DNA of 64,000 nt from Conexibacter sp. CPCC 205762 (GCF_030646155.1 NZ_JAUTDN010000001.1:406002-470001); one strand, 5' to 3'; positions 47,842 to 57,435 are shown, counted from the stretch's first letter. The notes: a model not told the origin generated them from the sequence alone. A program made the numbers and translations.

Positions 47842-48327
47842 ATGAGCGAGACGACCGCTGAGGAACGGCTCCAGCACGCGCTGGAGCTGTCCTTCCGCTA
47901 TCTCGGTCCGCGTGCGCGGACCGAGCTGGAGATGCGCCGTCATCTGGAGGCCAAGGGCGTCGAGCCGGAGGCGGCCGAGGCGGCGCTGACCAGCCTGCTC
48001 GACCAGGGATACCTGGACGACGCCCGCTTCGCGCGCGAGTTCACCGAGGACAAGCGCCTGCTGGAGGAGTGGGGGGCCGACCGGATCGAGCGCAGGCTGC
48101 TGTCGCTCGGGATCGCGCCGGCGCTCGTGCGCGAGGTCGTCGGCGAGCGCGGGCGCGGGGGCGAGAGCGAGGCCGCACAGGCGCTGCTGGCGCGGCGATT
48201 CCCCGTACTGGAGGACGATCCGCGCGAGCTGCGGCGCGCGATCGGCGTGCTCGTCCGCAAGGGATACGACAGCGAGCTGGCCTGGGATCTCGTCCGCGCC
48301 CACGCGCGCGGCGGGGGCTTCGACTGA
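47842..48327 (+). CDS. recX: Regulatory protein RecX
   Basis: A 161-residue three-helix-repeat protein that inhibits RecA filaments. Typical RecX blocks are ALELSFRYLGPRARTELEMR, LEAKGVEPEAAEAAL, LLDQGYLDDARFAREFTEDK and LLSLGIAPALVREVV. ATG 47842 lies 34 bases after recA, so the gene is probably on the recA transcript and damage-inducible. A 390-base gap to rny follows. Confidence 0.92.
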   Translation: MSETTAEERLQHALELSFRYLGPRARTELEMRRHLEAKGVEPEAAEAALTSLLDQGYLDDARFAREFTEDKRLLEEWGADRIERRLLSLGIAPALVREVVGERGRGGESEAAQALLARRFPVLEDDPRELRRAIGVLVRKGYDSELAWDLVRAHARGGGFD

Positions 48328-48400
48328 GGCGCCGACGGCCTTCTCCCACCCGACGCCGCCGTGTCCGCGCCGCTCGGGTCCGGTCGAACGCTGTCGAAGT

Positions 48401-48429
48401 TTGCGCCGAATGTTGCTCGGTACTACGAT
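48401..48429 (+). promoter_or_regulatory. Promoter upstream of rny: TTGCGC, 17 bp, TACGAT
   Basis: TTGCGC (48401-48406) and TACGAT (48424-48429) are spaced by 17 bases, the best -35/-10 pair in this gap. Transcription would start near 48436, about 285 bases before the rny ATG. Confidence 0.55.
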
Positions 48430-48719
48430 CCCGCACAGCGAACGACTGGCCCGCGAGGGCATGAAACTCCAGCAAATGACCTTGATCCTGGTACCAGATC
48501 CTTCTTCCGTGACTGCACCACAGCAGAAGTGCGCAGGCCTGTTGCGAAAGCAACGCGCGCCACGAACGCCGGCCTAGCCGGCACCTGAAGGGCGGCGCTG
48601 CCAGCGCCGCGCCTGGTTGTCAGATCCGTGCCCCTCGCACGGCCCGTCCGCCGCTACCCAAACGGACTGTGAGCTGCAGCTTTCGCCGCTCGGCGGAAGC
48701 TGTGAGGAGAGGAACGGCA
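48430..48719 (+). ncRNA. Long structured leader of rny, or a separate small RNA
   Basis: No convincing protein is encoded here. Three consecutive simple hairpins can form: GTTGC-GAAA-GCAAC (48541-48554, a GNRA-type loop), GCCGGC-CTA-GCCGGC (48568-48582) and GGCGCTG-C-CAGCGCC (48594-48608). A TGGTACCA palindrome flanked by GATC lies near 48490. The density of stable hairpins at regular spacing suggests a folded leader that could control RNase Y, perhaps by its own cleavage, or an independent RNA. This is inference from base pairing alone; I match no named RNA family. Confidence 0.4.
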
Positions 48720-50162
48720 ATGGAAATCGTGATCGCGGCAGCAGTGCTCGCAGTGGGCCTGATGGTCGCTGCCGCGCTCTACGCGAAGCGCGGCGGATCC
48801 CATGTCGCGGAGGCGAACGCGAGAGTCGCCTCCGACATGGACGCGGCGCTGCGCGAGCGCCGCGCCGAGATCGTCCGCATCGAGGAACGGCTGCTGGGCA
48901 AGGAGGAGGCGCTCGACGCGCAGCGCGCCGACGTCGTGCGACGCGAGCGCGGGCTGGAGGACCGCGCGACGGCGCTGGAGGCGGAGACGGCGGCCGTCGC
49001 CGCACGCCGCGCCGACTACGAGCACCAGCTCGAACGGCTCGCCGGCGTGACCGCCTCGCAGGCGAAGCAGCTGCTGCTGAAGGACCTCGAGGACGACGTC
49101 CGCCACGAGTCGGCCAAGCTCGTGCGCCAGATCGAGGAGGAGACCAAGCGCGACGCCGACCGCCGCGTGCGCAACATATTGTCCGTCGTGATGCAGCGGA
49201 TCGCCGCCGGTCATGCGACCGAGACGACCGTCTCCGTCGTCCAGCTCGCCTCCGACGACATGAAGGGCCGCATCATCGGCCGCGAGGGCCGCAACATCCG
49301 CGCGCTGGAGAACCTTACCGGCGTCGACTTCATCATCGACGACACGCCCAACGCGGTCGTGCTGTCGGGCTTCGACGGCGTCCGCCGCGAGGTCGCCCGG
49401 CTGACGCTGGAGAAGCTGCTGCAGGACGGCCGCATCCACCCGGCGCGGATCGAGGAGATGTACTACCAGGCCAAGGGCGAGCTGGAGGAGCACGTCCAGG
49501 AGCTGGGGGAGGAGGCGGTCTTCGAGGCGAAGGTCCAGGGCCTCGATCCGGAGCTGATCAAGCTGCTCGGCCGGCTCAAGTTCCGCACCAGCTACGGCCA
49601 GAACGTGCTCGCCCACTCGGTCGAGTGCGCCAACCTCGCCGCGATGATGGCCCACGAGCTGGGCGCCTCGCCGAAGACCGCCCGCCGCGCCGCGCTGCTG
49701 CACGACATCGGCAAGGCGGTCTCGCACGAGATCGAGGGGCCGCACGCGCTCGTCGGCGGCGAGCTGGCGCGCAAGTACGGCGAGCCCGAGGCGGTCGTGC
49801 ACGCGATGGAGGCTCACCACAACGAGGTCGAGCCGCAGACGGTCGAGGCCGTGATCGTGCAGGCCGCCGACGCGCTCTCCGGCGCCCGCCCCGGCGCCCG
49901 CGGCGAGTCGCTGGAGCAGTACGTCAGACGGCTGCGCGAGCTGGAGCAGATCGCGACCCGCCACGACGGCGTCGACAAGGTCTACGCGATGCAGGCCGGC
50001 CGCGAGATCCGCGTGATGGTCTCGCCGACCGCGCTCGACGACGACGGCGCGACGCTGCTGTCGCACGCGATCGCCCGCGAGATCGAGAGAGAGCTGGAGT
50101 ATCCGGGCCAGATCAAGGTGACGGTGATCCGCGAGTCGCGGGCCGTCGAGTACGCGAGATGA
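48720..50162 (+). CDS. rny: Ribonuclease Y
   Basis: A 480-residue membrane-anchored endoribonuclease that starts mRNA decay. The N-terminal membrane segment (about 2-22) is followed by a long coiled coil (about 28-165), shorter than usual, which accounts for the length below the common 510-520. The KH domain is near 180-245 ([20 protein letters not shown]). The HD domain is near 295-390, with the HD pair in [22 protein letters not shown] 48720 is preceded by GAGAGGA. It probably partners with PNPase and RNase J of this window. Confidence 0.95.
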   Translation: MEIVIAAAVLAVGLMVAAALYAKRGGSHVAEANARVASDMDAALRERRAEIVRIEERLLGKEEALDAQRADVVRRERGLEDRATALEAETAAVAARRADYEHQLERLAGVTASQAKQLLLKDLEDDVRHESAKLVRQIEEETKRDADRRVRNILSVVMQRIAAGHATETTVSVVQLASDDMKGRIIGREGRNIRALENLTGVDFIIDDTPNAVVLSGFDGVRREVARLTLEKLLQDGRIHPARIEEMYYQAKGELEEHVQELGEEAVFEAKVQGLDPELIKLLGRLKFRTSYGQNVLAHSVECANLAAMMAHELGASPKTARRAALLHDIGKAVSHEIEGPHALVGGELARKYGEPEAVVHAMEAHHNEVEPQTVEAVIVQAADALSGARPGARGESLEQYVRRLRELEQIATRHDGVDKVYAMQAGREIRVMVSPTALDDDGATLLSHAIAREIERELEYPGQIKVTVIRESRAVEYAR

Positions 50163-50163
50163 C

Positions 50164-50169
50164 TACCCT
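50164..50169 (+). promoter_or_regulatory. Minus-10 hexamer TACCCT before miaB
   Basis: TACCCT ends nine bases before the miaB ATG and begins one base after the rny stop. It fits the leaderless pattern. Confidence 0.45.
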
Positions 50170-50178
50170 CTGACAGCG

Positions 50179-51519
50179 ATGAAGCGGTATCACGTCACGA
50201 CGTTCGGCTGTCAGATGAACGAGCACGACTCCGAGCGCATGAAGGGCATGCTCGAGTCGATCGGCTACGCCGAGGCGCCCGATCCCGAGGTCGCCGACCT
50301 GATCCTCTTCAACACCTGCTCGATCCGCGAGGCGGCCGACAGCAAGTTCCTCGCCCATCTCGGCCACGCCAAGCGCCGCAAGCGTGAGCGGCCCGACGTC
50401 GTGATCGGCGTCGGCGGCTGCTGGGCGCAGTCGGTCAAGGACGAGGTCTTCCGCCAGTTCCCGTTCGTCGACGTCGCCTTCGGCCCCGGCCAGGTCCACA
50501 AGCTGGCCGAGTTCCTCACCAGCGACTCGCTCACCGCCCAGGGCTACTTCGAGTTCGAGGGCTTCGCCGGCGACCTGCCGGAGAAGCGGGCGCGCGACTT
50601 CCAGGGCTGGGTGCAGATCTCAGTCGGCTGCAACATGAAGTGCTCCTACTGCATCGTCCCCTCGACGCGTGGCCGCGACGTCGCGCGGCCGCTGGAGACG
50701 CTCGTGCGCGACGTCGAGCGGATGGCGTCGGAGGGCGTCAGCGAGGTCACGCTGCTGGGCCAGAACGTCAACGCCTACGGCCGCGACCTGCACAGACGCG
50801 GCTTCCCGCGCGCGAACTTCGCCGAGCTGCTGAGCGCGATCGACGCGATCGACGGGATCGAGCGGATCCGCTACACCAGCCCGCACCCGCAGGACATGAA
50901 GGAGGACGTGATCCGCGCGCACGCCGAGCTGCGCTCGCTGTGCGAGCACGTCCATCTGCCGCTGCAGTCGGGCTCCTCGCGGATCCTCAAGGAGATGCGC
51001 CGCACCTACTCGCGCGAGCGCTACCTCGACCGTGTCGCGCTGCTGCGCGAGCACGTGCCGGACGTCGCGCTGACGACCGACATCATCGTCGGCTTCCCGG
51101 GCGAGACCGAGGAGGACTTCGAGCAGACGCTGACGCTCGTCGAAGAGGTCAGATACGACGGCGCCTTCACCTTCGTCTACTCGCCCCGCCGCCACACCGA
51201 GGCGGCCGACTTCGCCGACCAGGTCCCGCACGAGGTCAAGGTCGAGCGGATGGACCGGCTCGTCGAGGCGATCCAGCGCAACGCGCACGAGCGCGCGCAG
51301 CGGTTCGTCGGCCGCACGATGGAGGTGCTGGTCGAAGGGCCCTCGCGCAAGGACCCGACCCGCCTGCGCGGCCGCACGCGCCACAACAAGGTCGTCAACT
51401 TCACCGGCCTCGCGCAGGCCGGCGACTTCGTGCACGTCGACATCGAGCGGGCGACCTCGCAGACGCTGACGGGCGAGGAGTCGCTCGTCGCGCGTGCGCT
51501 CGGCGCCGGGCTGCGTTGA
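50179..51519 (+). CDS. miaB: tRNA-2-methylthio-N6-isopentenyladenosine37 synthase
   Basis: A 446-residue radical SAM methylthiotransferase acting on i6A37 of tRNAs. The N-terminal UPF0004 domain supplies three cluster cysteines ([28 protein letters not shown]). The radical SAM motif is [17 protein letters not shown] near residue 155, and a C-terminal TRAM domain (about 375-440) binds tRNA. Its place after the recA-recX-rny group is common. miaA is not in the window. Confidence 0.95.
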   Translation: MKRYHVTTFGCQMNEHDSERMKGMLESIGYAEAPDPEVADLILFNTCSIREAADSKFLAHLGHAKRRKRERPDVVIGVGGCWAQSVKDEVFRQFPFVDVAFGPGQVHKLAEFLTSDSLTAQGYFEFEGFAGDLPEKRARDFQGWVQISVGCNMKCSYCIVPSTRGRDVARPLETLVRDVERMASEGVSEVTLLGQNVNAYGRDLHRRGFPRANFAELLSAIDAIDGIERIRYTSPHPQDMKEDVIRAHAELRSLCEHVHLPLQSGSSRILKEMRRTYSRERYLDRVALLREHVPDVALTTDIIVGFPGETEEDFEQTLTLVEEVRYDGAFTFVYSPRRHTEAADFADQVPHEVKVERMDRLVEAIQRNAHERAQRFVGRTMEVLVEGPSRKDPTRLRGRTRHNKVVNFTGLAQAGDFVHVDIERATSQTLTGEESLVARALGAGLR

Positions 51520-51545
51520 GCGGCCGCCCAGTTCCGCCCTCGCCG

Positions 51546-52211
51546 ATGCCTGCTCCCGGTCTCGTCATCTTCGACTGCGACGGCGTGCTCGTCGACAGCG
51601 AGTCGATCTCGGCGCGCGTGCTGTGGGAGTGCGTCAACGAGGCCGGCGTCGCGATGAGCGAGGCCGAGGTCGAGCGCGTCTACGTCGGCGCGACGCTGGC
51701 GGCGATCGAGCGCGACGTGCAGCTGCGCCGCGGCGCGCCGCTGCCCGACGGCTGGCTCGACGACTTCCTCGCCCGTCGCGCGGCGGCGTTCGAGGCCGAG
51801 CTGGAGCCGGTCGACGGCGCGCGTGAGACGGTCGAGGCGGTCCAGGCGCTCGGCTGGGAGACCTGCATCGCGTCCCAGGGCCGCGTGATCAAAATGAGGC
51901 AGACGCTCTTTTTGACTGGTCTTGCCGACCTCTTCCCGCCGGAGCGGATCTTCTCCGCGACGATGGTCTCGCGCCCGAAGCCGGCGCCCGACCTTTACGT
52001 CCACGCCGCCCGCTCCTGCGGTTGGGAGCCGGGCGACTGCATCGTCGTCGAGGACTCGCTCAGCGGCGTGCGCGGGGCGCGCGCGGCCGGCATGCGCGTG
52101 CTCGGCTACGTCGGCCGCTCCCGCCCCGAGGACGCGGCGATGACGCTCACCGCCGCCGGCGCCCAGCTCGTGCGTGACATGCGCGAGGTGCCGGGGCGTG
52201 TCGCGGCGTAG
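51546..52211 (+). CDS. HAD-superfamily phosphatase (beta-phosphoglucomutase/GPH-like)
   Basis: A 221-residue HAD hydrolase. Motif I is VIFDCDGVLVDSE near residue 8; the helical cap follows; motif II is CIASQGR (Ser in the loop), motif III Lys in SRPKPAPDLYVHAA, motif IV EDSLSGVRGARAAGMRVLG. It resembles GPH/CbbY-type sugar phosphatases or beta-phosphoglucomutases; the exact substrate cannot be told. ATG 51546 is chosen from the family N-terminus. The codons around 51890-51920 are unusually AT-rich for this region. The 3' end overlaps the next gene by 14 bases. Confidence 0.88.
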   Translation: MPAPGLVIFDCDGVLVDSESISARVLWECVNEAGVAMSEAEVERVYVGATLAAIERDVQLRRGAPLPDGWLDDFLARRAAAFEAELEPVDGARETVEAVQALGWETCIASQGRVIKMRQTLFLTGLADLFPPERIFSATMVSRPKPAPDLYVHAARSCGWEPGDCIVVEDSLSGVRGARAAGMRVLGYVGRSRPEDAAMTLTAAGAQLVRDMREVPGRVAA

Positions 52212-52626
52212 AGGCCGCAGACCGAGCAAGTGGCCGGATCCGCACGAGCGGCGGTTCGAGCCGGCGCGCAAGGGACCGGACTTCGAGCAGTGGTGGGAGG
52301 AGACGGGCTTTCGTGAGCTGCGGCAGCTGCTGCTGTGGCGCTGGGACCCGATCGGTGTCGCAGACATCGCATTTCCGTGGGCCGAGAACGAGTACGACCA
52401 ATATGCGCGCGCCATCGCCGAGGAGCTGTACGACCGCACTCGCGCCGCCGAGCTGACCGCCCACCTGGAGTCGCTGGAGCTGCACGCCGTCAATCCGCGT
52501 GAGGGTGACGACGGCCGCGCGCGTCTGCGCGAGGTCGCCGAGCTGCTGGTCGCCTGGTACGACGAGTCGCGCGCCCACCACCGTGAGTTCGGCCCGCGCG
52601 ATCCGCGCCCGCCCGACCTGCGCTGA
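52198..52626 (+). CDS. Hypothetical small acidic/aromatic protein
   Basis: A 142-residue protein starting at GTG 52198, which overlaps the phosphatase 3' end; GTG 52174 is possible. It is rich in Glu and Trp: FEQWWEETGFRELRQLLLWR, then WDPIGVADIAFPWAENEYD and QYARAIAEELYDR. The WDPIGV...EYD..A pattern is shared with small stand-alone proteins of unknown function (DUF1871-like by memory). No catalytic motif, signal peptide or membrane segment is seen. The downstream radical SAM gene has its own SOS promoter region. Confidence 0.6.
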   Translation: MSRRRGRRPSKWPDPHERRFEPARKGPDFEQWWEETGFRELRQLLLWRWDPIGVADIAFPWAENEYDQYARAIAEELYDRTRAAELTAHLESLELHAVNPREGDDGRARLREVAELLVAWYDESRAHHREFGPRDPRPPDLR

Positions 52627-52672
52627 CACGCCCGCACCGACCGCTGCGGTTTGCAGCCGTCCGACCCGCATG

Positions 52673-52686
52673 CGAACATATGTTCG
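52673..52686 (+). promoter_or_regulatory. Perfect LexA (SOS) box abutting the radical SAM start codon
   Basis: CGAACATATGTTCG is identical to the Gram-positive SOS box consensus and fully palindromic. The next three bases are the ATG of the radical SAM gene. LexA bound here would cover the likely transcription start, so the gene should be silent until DNA damage. Confidence 0.85.
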
Positions 52687-54261
52687 ATGCGTTGGGACAA
52701 CCTCACGATCACCGCCGACGAGGCGACTCGCCTGCCCGGCTACAGAGACGACGCCGTCGTGCGTCGCTTCGACGCACCCGAGGCGCTCGACATGCGCTTC
52801 TACGAGGTCCACTCCAGATCGGCCCTCAACCGCGTCCCGCCGCAGTCGCGGATGCCGTTCAGATGGACGATCAACCCGTACCGCGGCTGCTCGCATGCGT
52901 GCGTCTACTGCATGGATGGTGCGACGCCGATCCTGATGGCCGACGGCAGCACGCGGCCGCTGGCGGAGCTGCAGGTCGGAGACCGCATCTACGGCACCGA
53001 GCGGATCGGCCGCTACCGCCGCTACGTCGAGACCGAGGTGCGCGCCCACTGGTCGACGGTCAAGCCGGCCTATCGTGTCACGCTCGCCGACGGCACCGAG
53101 CTGGTCGCCAGCGCCGACCACCGCTTCCTCACCGGCCGCGGCTGGAAGTTCGTCAGCGACGAGCCCGGCCCCGGCCAGCGCCCGCACCTGACGACCAACG
53201 ACGAGCTGCTGGGGTCGGACGGCGACGCGGCATTCGGCGCGGCGCTGAAGACGGGTGGGGCGCGGCGGGTCGTGAGCGTCGAGGCGCTGGGGCTGGAGCT
53301 GCCGCTGTACGACATCACGACCGGGACCGGCGACTTCATCGCGAACGGCGTCGTCAGCCACAACTGCTTCGCTCGGCCGACGCACAGATACCTCGACTTC
53401 GGACCCGGGCGGGACTTCGAGCGGGAGATCGTCGTGAAGGTGAACGCGCCGGAGGTGCTGCGGATCGAGCTGGCGCGGCCGGGGTGGAGGGGGGAGCACG
53501 TGGCGCTGGGGACGAACACCGACCCGTACCAGTGGGTCGAGGGGCGCTACAAGCTGATGCCGGGGATCTGGGAGGCGATGCGGGACTTCCGCAACCCCTG
53601 CTCGGTGCTGACGAAGTCGCCGCTGCTGCTGCGCGACCTGCCGCTGATGAAGGAGATCGCGGCGGTGACCGACTTCACCGCCTCGCTGTCGATCCCGACG
53701 CTCGACGAGAAGGCGTGGCGGGCGACCGAGCCGCACACGCCGCATCCGCGCGCGCGGCTGGAGGCGGTCGCGGAGCTGAATCGGCAGGGGATCCCGACCG
53801 GCGTGCTGATCGCGCCGCTGATGCCCGGGATCAACGACCAGCCGCACCAGGTCGAGCCGCTGCTGGCCGCCGCCGAGGAGGCCGGCGCGACCTCGATCGG
53901 CGGGCTCGCGCTGCACCTGCGCGGGGACGTGCGCGGCGTCTTCATGGACTGGCTGCGCGGCTCGCGGCCCGACCTGGTCGAGCGCTACGAGCGGCTCTAC
54001 GCCCGCGGCGCCTACGCGCCGAGAGAGGAGCGGGCGCGGCTGGCCGGGCTCGTGCGCGGCCGCGGGCGGGCGGCGCCGACCTTCCGCCTGCGCGGGCGCT
54101 CGCCGCGCGCGCTGCCGGGCGCGGCTGAGGTCGCGCGCGAGGCCGAGCCGCAGCAGCTCGCCTTCGGCACGACCGCGAACGGCGGCCGTGACCATGGGCC
54201 GAGCGTCACGCGGCGGCCGTTGCGGCTGCGCGCGCCCGCCGTGCAGCAGTCGCTCTTCTGA
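52687..54261 (+). CDS. Intein-containing Rv2578c-family radical SAM protein
   Basis: A 524-residue precursor. Host parts are residues 1-74 and 227-524. The radical SAM motif is split: CSHACVY (Cys68, Cys72) lies before the intein and CFARPTHRYLDFG after it. Splicing restores the C-x3-C-x2-C cluster site with Cys227 as third ligand, giving a product of about 372 residues. The rest (VALGTNTDPYQWVEGRYKLM, SVLTKSPLLLRDL) resembles SPL-like radical SAM enzymes. The family is known from mycobacteria, often with an intein, but its substrate is not established. ATG 52687 directly follows a perfect LexA box, so a DNA-repair or damage-response role is inferred. A longer frame from 52651 would run through the box. 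Confidence 0.92.
   Translation: MRWDNLTITADEATRLPGYRDDAVVRRFDAPEALDMRFYEVHSRSALNRVPPQSRMPFRWTINPYRGCSHACVYCMDGATPILMADGSTRPLAELQVGDRIYGTERIGRYRRYVETEVRAHWSTVKPAYRVTLADGTELVASADHRFLTGRGWKFVSDEPGPGQRPHLTTNDELLGSDGDAAFGAALKTGGARRVVSVEALGLELPLYDITTGTGDFIANGVVSHNCFARPTHRYLDFGPGRDFEREIVVKVNAPEVLRIELARPGWRGEHVALGTNTDPYQWVEGRYKLMPGIWEAMRDFRNPCSVLTKSPLLLRDLPLMKEIAAVTDFTASLSIPTLDEKAWRATEPHTPHPRARLEAVAELNRQGIPTGVLIAPLMPGINDQPHQVEPLLAAAEEAGATSIGGLALHLRGDVRGVFMDWLRGSRPDLVERYERLYARGAYAPREERARLAGLVRGRGRAAPTFRLRGRSPRALPGAAEVAREAEPQQLAFGTTANGGRDHGPSVTRRPLRLRAPAVQQSLF
52909..53364 (+). other. Mini-intein, 152 residues, in the radical SAM gene
   Basis: The intein begins with Cys75 (CMDGATPILMADGS) and ends with VVSHN, Asn226, followed by the +1 Cys of the host. 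Hint-domain blocks are present: A (GATPIL.ADGSTRPLAELQVG), B (ELVASADHRFLTGRGW) and F (ELPLYDITTGTGDFIANGVV). At 152 residues there is no room for a homing endonuclease, so this is a fixed mini-intein. It interrupts the catalytic cluster motif, so unspliced protein must be inactive. Confidence 0.93.
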
Positions 54262-54266
54262 GCCTG

Positions 54267-54298
54267 GCCGGCCGGCGCGTGGGGACGTGCCGGCCGGC
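54267..54298 (+). terminator. Hairpin after the radical SAM gene
   Basis: GCCGGCCGGC (54267-54276) pairs with GCCGGCCGGC (54289-54298); inner pairs extend the stem to about 13. It starts six bases after the stop. No T-tract follows. Confidence 0.55.
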
Positions 54299-54343
54299 GC
54301 CGGGGGCCTGAGCGATCGAACGGGAGGCCGTCGGCGGGCTGGG

Positions 54344-54349
54344 TATGGT
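54344..54349 (+). promoter_or_regulatory. Minus-10 hexamer TATGGT before mscS-like gene
   Basis: TATGGT ends eight bases before the ATG at 54358, again a leaderless arrangement. Confidence 0.5.
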
Positions 54350-54357
54350 GGAGCGGG

Positions 54358-55341
54358 ATGTCGCCGAGGCAGATCAAGCGCTTCAAGAGCAGCCGCGAGA
54401 AGGCGCTCGAACGGATGCTGCAGACCCGCTCCCACGCCTGGGAGGAGGTCGGGCTCGCGCGCCAGCTGGGGCAGAGAGCGGTCAAGCGGGCGCGGCGGCA
54501 GGCGCTCGTGCTGCTGCCGCTGCTGGCCGGCGTGCTGGCGCTCTACTCCTACCGCGAGGACCTCTTCGGCAGCGGCTGGGAGACGCCGGTCAGAATCTTC
54601 ACCGTCATCGCGCTGGTGATCCTCGGCTGGGCGTTCGCGCGTGACGTCGGCCGCGCGATCGCGCCCGACCTCTTCCGCCGCATGGATCCCGGCACCGCCG
54701 GCACCGTCGGCTTCCTGCTGCGGCTCACGACCGTCGCGATCTTCACCGTCGCGGCGCTGCGGATCGCCGGCATCCGGCCCGAGACGCTCGCGGTCGGCGG
54801 CGCCTTCACCGCCGTCGTCATCGGTCTCGCCGCGCAGCAGACGCTCGGCAACCTGATCGCCGGCACCGTCCTGCTCAGCGCCCGCCCGTTCCGCGTCGGT
54901 GAGAGGGTGCGCCTGCAGGCCGGCGGCATCGCCGGCACGCTCGAAGGCGTCGTCAGCTCGCTCGGCCTGCTCTACACGACGCTCGCGCACGGCGAGGACC
55001 GCATCATGGTCCCCAACAGCATCGTGCTCAGCGCCGCGATCGTGCCGCTGAAGGAGCCGGCCTCCGTCGACCTGCGCGCACGGCTGGACCTGACCGTCAA
55101 GCCGACGACCGTGCAGGAGCTGCTGGAGCAGGCGATCTCCGTCCCGCTGCGCAGCCGGCCCGACATCGGCGTCGAGGAGATCGACGGCGACGAGGTCGTG
55201 ATGCGGATCCAGGCGACGCCCGAGCACTCCAGAGACGGCGCCCGGCTCGCCGACGAGATCCTGACCGCGATGGCGACGCTCACGCACGAGCACGCGCAAG
55301 CCCGCGCCGGCGCCCGCGAGAACGGGGCCGACGCGGGCTGA
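54358..55341 (+). CDS. MscS-family small-conductance mechanosensitive channel
   Basis: A 327-residue channel. A basic cytoplasmic start is followed by three or four membrane segments (about 42-60, 76-95, 112-135). The pore helix follows near 138-170 (AVGGAFTAVVIGLAAQQTLG then NLIAGTVLL) with the Gly/Ala packing pattern of MscS TM3. The MscS beta domain is next (RPFRVGERVRLQAGGIAGTL, then DRIMVPNSIVLSAAIVP) and a C-terminal alpha/beta domain ends the protein. It opens under membrane tension to release solutes in osmotic downshock. It converges with the chemoreceptor gene with six bases between stops. Confidence 0.92.
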   Translation: MSPRQIKRFKSSREKALERMLQTRSHAWEEVGLARQLGQRAVKRARRQALVLLPLLAGVLALYSYREDLFGSGWETPVRIFTVIALVILGWAFARDVGRAIAPDLFRRMDPGTAGTVGFLLRLTTVAIFTVAALRIAGIRPETLAVGGAFTAVVIGLAAQQTLGNLIAGTVLLSARPFRVGERVRLQAGGIAGTLEGVVSSLGLLYTTLAHGEDRIMVPNSIVLSAAIVPLKEPASVDLRARLDLTVKPTTVQELLEQAISVPLRSRPDIGVEEIDGDEVVMRIQATPEHSRDGARLADEILTAMATLTHEHAQARAGARENGADAG

Positions 55342-55347
55342 GGTTCG

Positions 55348-57435
55348 CTAGGCCAGCACGAACTGGCCGACGACCCGCTCCAGCTGCTGCGCGGAGTCGG
55401 CGAGGCCGTTGGCGGAGGCGGCCAGCTCCTGGCTCGACGCCGCCGTCTGCTGCACCGACGCCGACACCTGCTCGGTCGAGGCCGACGACTCCTCGGCGAC
55501 CGCGACCACCTGCGCCATGTTCTCCTCCATCGAGGAGGCCGTCATCGAGATCTCCTCGACGGCCGACGCGATCTGGCCGATCCGCAGCGTCATGTCGTCG
55601 ACGCTGGTGCCGATCCGCAGGAACGCGTCACGCGCCTGCTCGACGGTCGCGGCGCCGTCCTGCGTCTGCCGCGCGCCGGTCTCGACGACGTCGACGGCGC
55701 GACCGGTCTCACGCTGGATCTCGGAGATCAGGCCCGAGATCGAGCGGGCCGCCTGCTGCGACTCCTCCGCCAGCTTGCGGACCTCCTCGGCGACGACCGC
55801 GAAGCCGCGCCCCTGCTCGCCGGCGCGCGCCGCCTCGATCGCCGCGTTCAGCGCCAGCAGGTTGGTCTGCTCCGCGATCCCGGTGATCGTGTCGACGATG
55901 CCGCCGATCTGGTCGGACTTGGCGCCCAGCTCGCGGATCGTGTCGGTGACCGCGGCGGAGGACGACTGGACCGCCTGCATCGCGTCGGTCGCGAGCGCGA
56001 TCGCGTTGGCGCCCTCGTCTGCGACCTGCCGCGCCTGCTCGGCCGCGACGGTCGTCTGCTCGGCGTTGCCGGCCGACTCGCGCGTCGCCGAGACGACGTG
56101 GTTGGTCAGCTCGCGTGCCCGCTCCAGCGCGTCGACCTGACGCTGCGCGCCGGAGGAGATCTCGCCGACCGCGCCCGCGATCTCGTCGATCGTGCCGCCG
56201 GTCGCAGCGGAGGCGGAGACGACCTGCTGGGAGGCGCCGGAGACGCTCGCCGCCTCACGGTCGATCTCGCGCACCATCCCGGCGACCTTGTCGCGCATCG
56301 CGTTGTAGCCGTCGACCGAGCTGTCGGCCTTCGCGAGCATGCGGTTGAAGATCGTCGCCAGACGACCCGGATCACCGCCGCCCGGAGCCTGCACCGGCTG
56401 CGTCGCCGTCGTCGCGTCGCGCGTGAGGTCGCCGCTGGCGACCGCGTCGAGCCCCTGCTCGAGATCGCTGAGGCCGCCGCGCTCGAGCTGCTCCATCCGC
56501 TTGACCAGCTGCTCCAGCGACGAGTGCTCGCCGAGCGCCTCGCGCAGCGTCGAGTTCATCTCCGCGAAGGCGACGCCGAGCGCGTCGCGCTCCGAGTGGG
56601 GGACGACCTCCTGCGACAGGTCGCCTCTGGCGATCCGCTGCGCGGCGCCGGCGGCCGATTCGAGGTAGGCGATCATCTCGCGGAAGGCGGCAGCCGTCTG
56701 GCCCAGCTCGTCGCTCGATCTGATCGTCAGCTGCTGCTCGACGTCGCCCTCGGCGATCCCTCTCGCCGCTCTCAGCATCTGCTTCAGGCCGCCGCCGATC
56801 CAGCGCGCGAACAGCCACGCCATCGCGATCGCGGCGACGACGCCGATGACGAGCAGGACGAAGATCAGGGTCGTGCCGGAGGAGACCGTGTCGGTCGCCG
56901 ACTCGGCCCGCTGTCTGGAGTATCTGACGAGGATGTTGCTGGTGTCGCCGATCGTCAGGTGGGCGATCTCGAACGTTCTGTCGGAGGCGTCGCCGTTGAC
57001 GGCCGCGTAGGCGGCGGCGATGTCGCCGCTGTCGGCGAGCTGTCTGTACGGCGCGCTCTGGTCGACGTACGCCTGCCACTGGGTCGCGAAGGTGTCGAGC
57101 GCTCTGCGCTCGGCGTCCGTCTGCGCGGCCGCTCTCGCGCCGCCCAGCATCTGCTGCATCCACTCGAGGCTGGCTCTGGCGTTTCTCGCCCACTTGGCGG
57201 CAGGCCGTCTCTCGCTGACCGCCGCGATGTAGTGGAGCTGGTTCTCGCGATACATGTGCAGCATCGCGTTCGCGTAGCCGATCGACTGCAGCGCCGGCAC
57301 CGTGTTGGTGCTGAAGCGCTTCGTGTCGTCGCGCGTCTGGTTCATCTTCGAGATGCCGATCGCGCCGACCGCGGCGATCAGCACAGCGAGTACGAGGAAG
57401 CCGCCGAGCAGCTTCGTCCGCACATTGACCTTCAA
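55348..57435 (-). CDS. Methyl-accepting chemotaxis protein
   Basis: A 695-residue chemoreceptor. I start it at TTG 57435 ([13 protein letters not shown]) because AAGGAGG (57442-57448) sits six bases upstream; the longer frame would place that site inside the gene. A membrane segment (about 8-28), a helical outer sensor with a TarH-like bundle, a second membrane segment (about 192-215) and HAMP follow. A long linker with a second HAMP-like unit leads to the signalling hairpin, whose tip reads [20 protein letters not shown] then [17 protein letters not shown]. It controls CheA and flagellar rotation. The ligand is unknown. A sigma-28-type promoter lies upstream. Confidence 0.93.
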   Translation of the reverse strand: MKVNVRTKLLGGFLVLAVLIAAVGAIGISKMNQTRDDTKRFSTNTVPALQSIGYANAMLHMYRENQLHYIAAVSERRPAAKWARNARASLEWMQQMLGGARAAAQTDAERRALDTFATQWQAYVDQSAPYRQLADSGDIAAAYAAVNGDASDRTFEIAHLTIGDTSNILVRYSRQRAESATDTVSSGTTLIFVLLVIGVVAAIAMAWLFARWIGGGLKQMLRAARGIAEGDVEQQLTIRSSDELGQTAAAFREMIAYLESAAGAAQRIARGDLSQEVVPHSERDALGVAFAEMNSTLREALGEHSSLEQLVKRMEQLERGGLSDLEQGLDAVASGDLTRDATTATQPVQAPGGGDPGRLATIFNRMLAKADSSVDGYNAMRDKVAGMVREIDREAASVSGASQQVVSASAATGGTIDEIAGAVGEISSGAQRQVDALERARELTNHVVSATRESAGNAEQTTVAAEQARQVADEGANAIALATDAMQAVQSSSAAVTDTIRELGAKSDQIGGIVDTITGIAEQTNLLALNAAIEAARAGEQGRGFAVVAEEVRKLAEESQQAARSISGLISEIQRETGRAVDVVETGARQTQDGAATVEQARDAFLRIGTSVDDMTLRIGQIASAVEEISMTASSMEENMAQVVAVAEESSASTEQVSASVQQTAASSQELAASANGLADSAQQLERVVGQFVLA

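Noticed and set aside
55409..56140. Ser/Ala-rich plus-strand frame opposite the chemoreceptor
   Set aside because: It is the antisense shadow of the methyl-accepting domain, whose heptad pattern keeps the opposite strand open.
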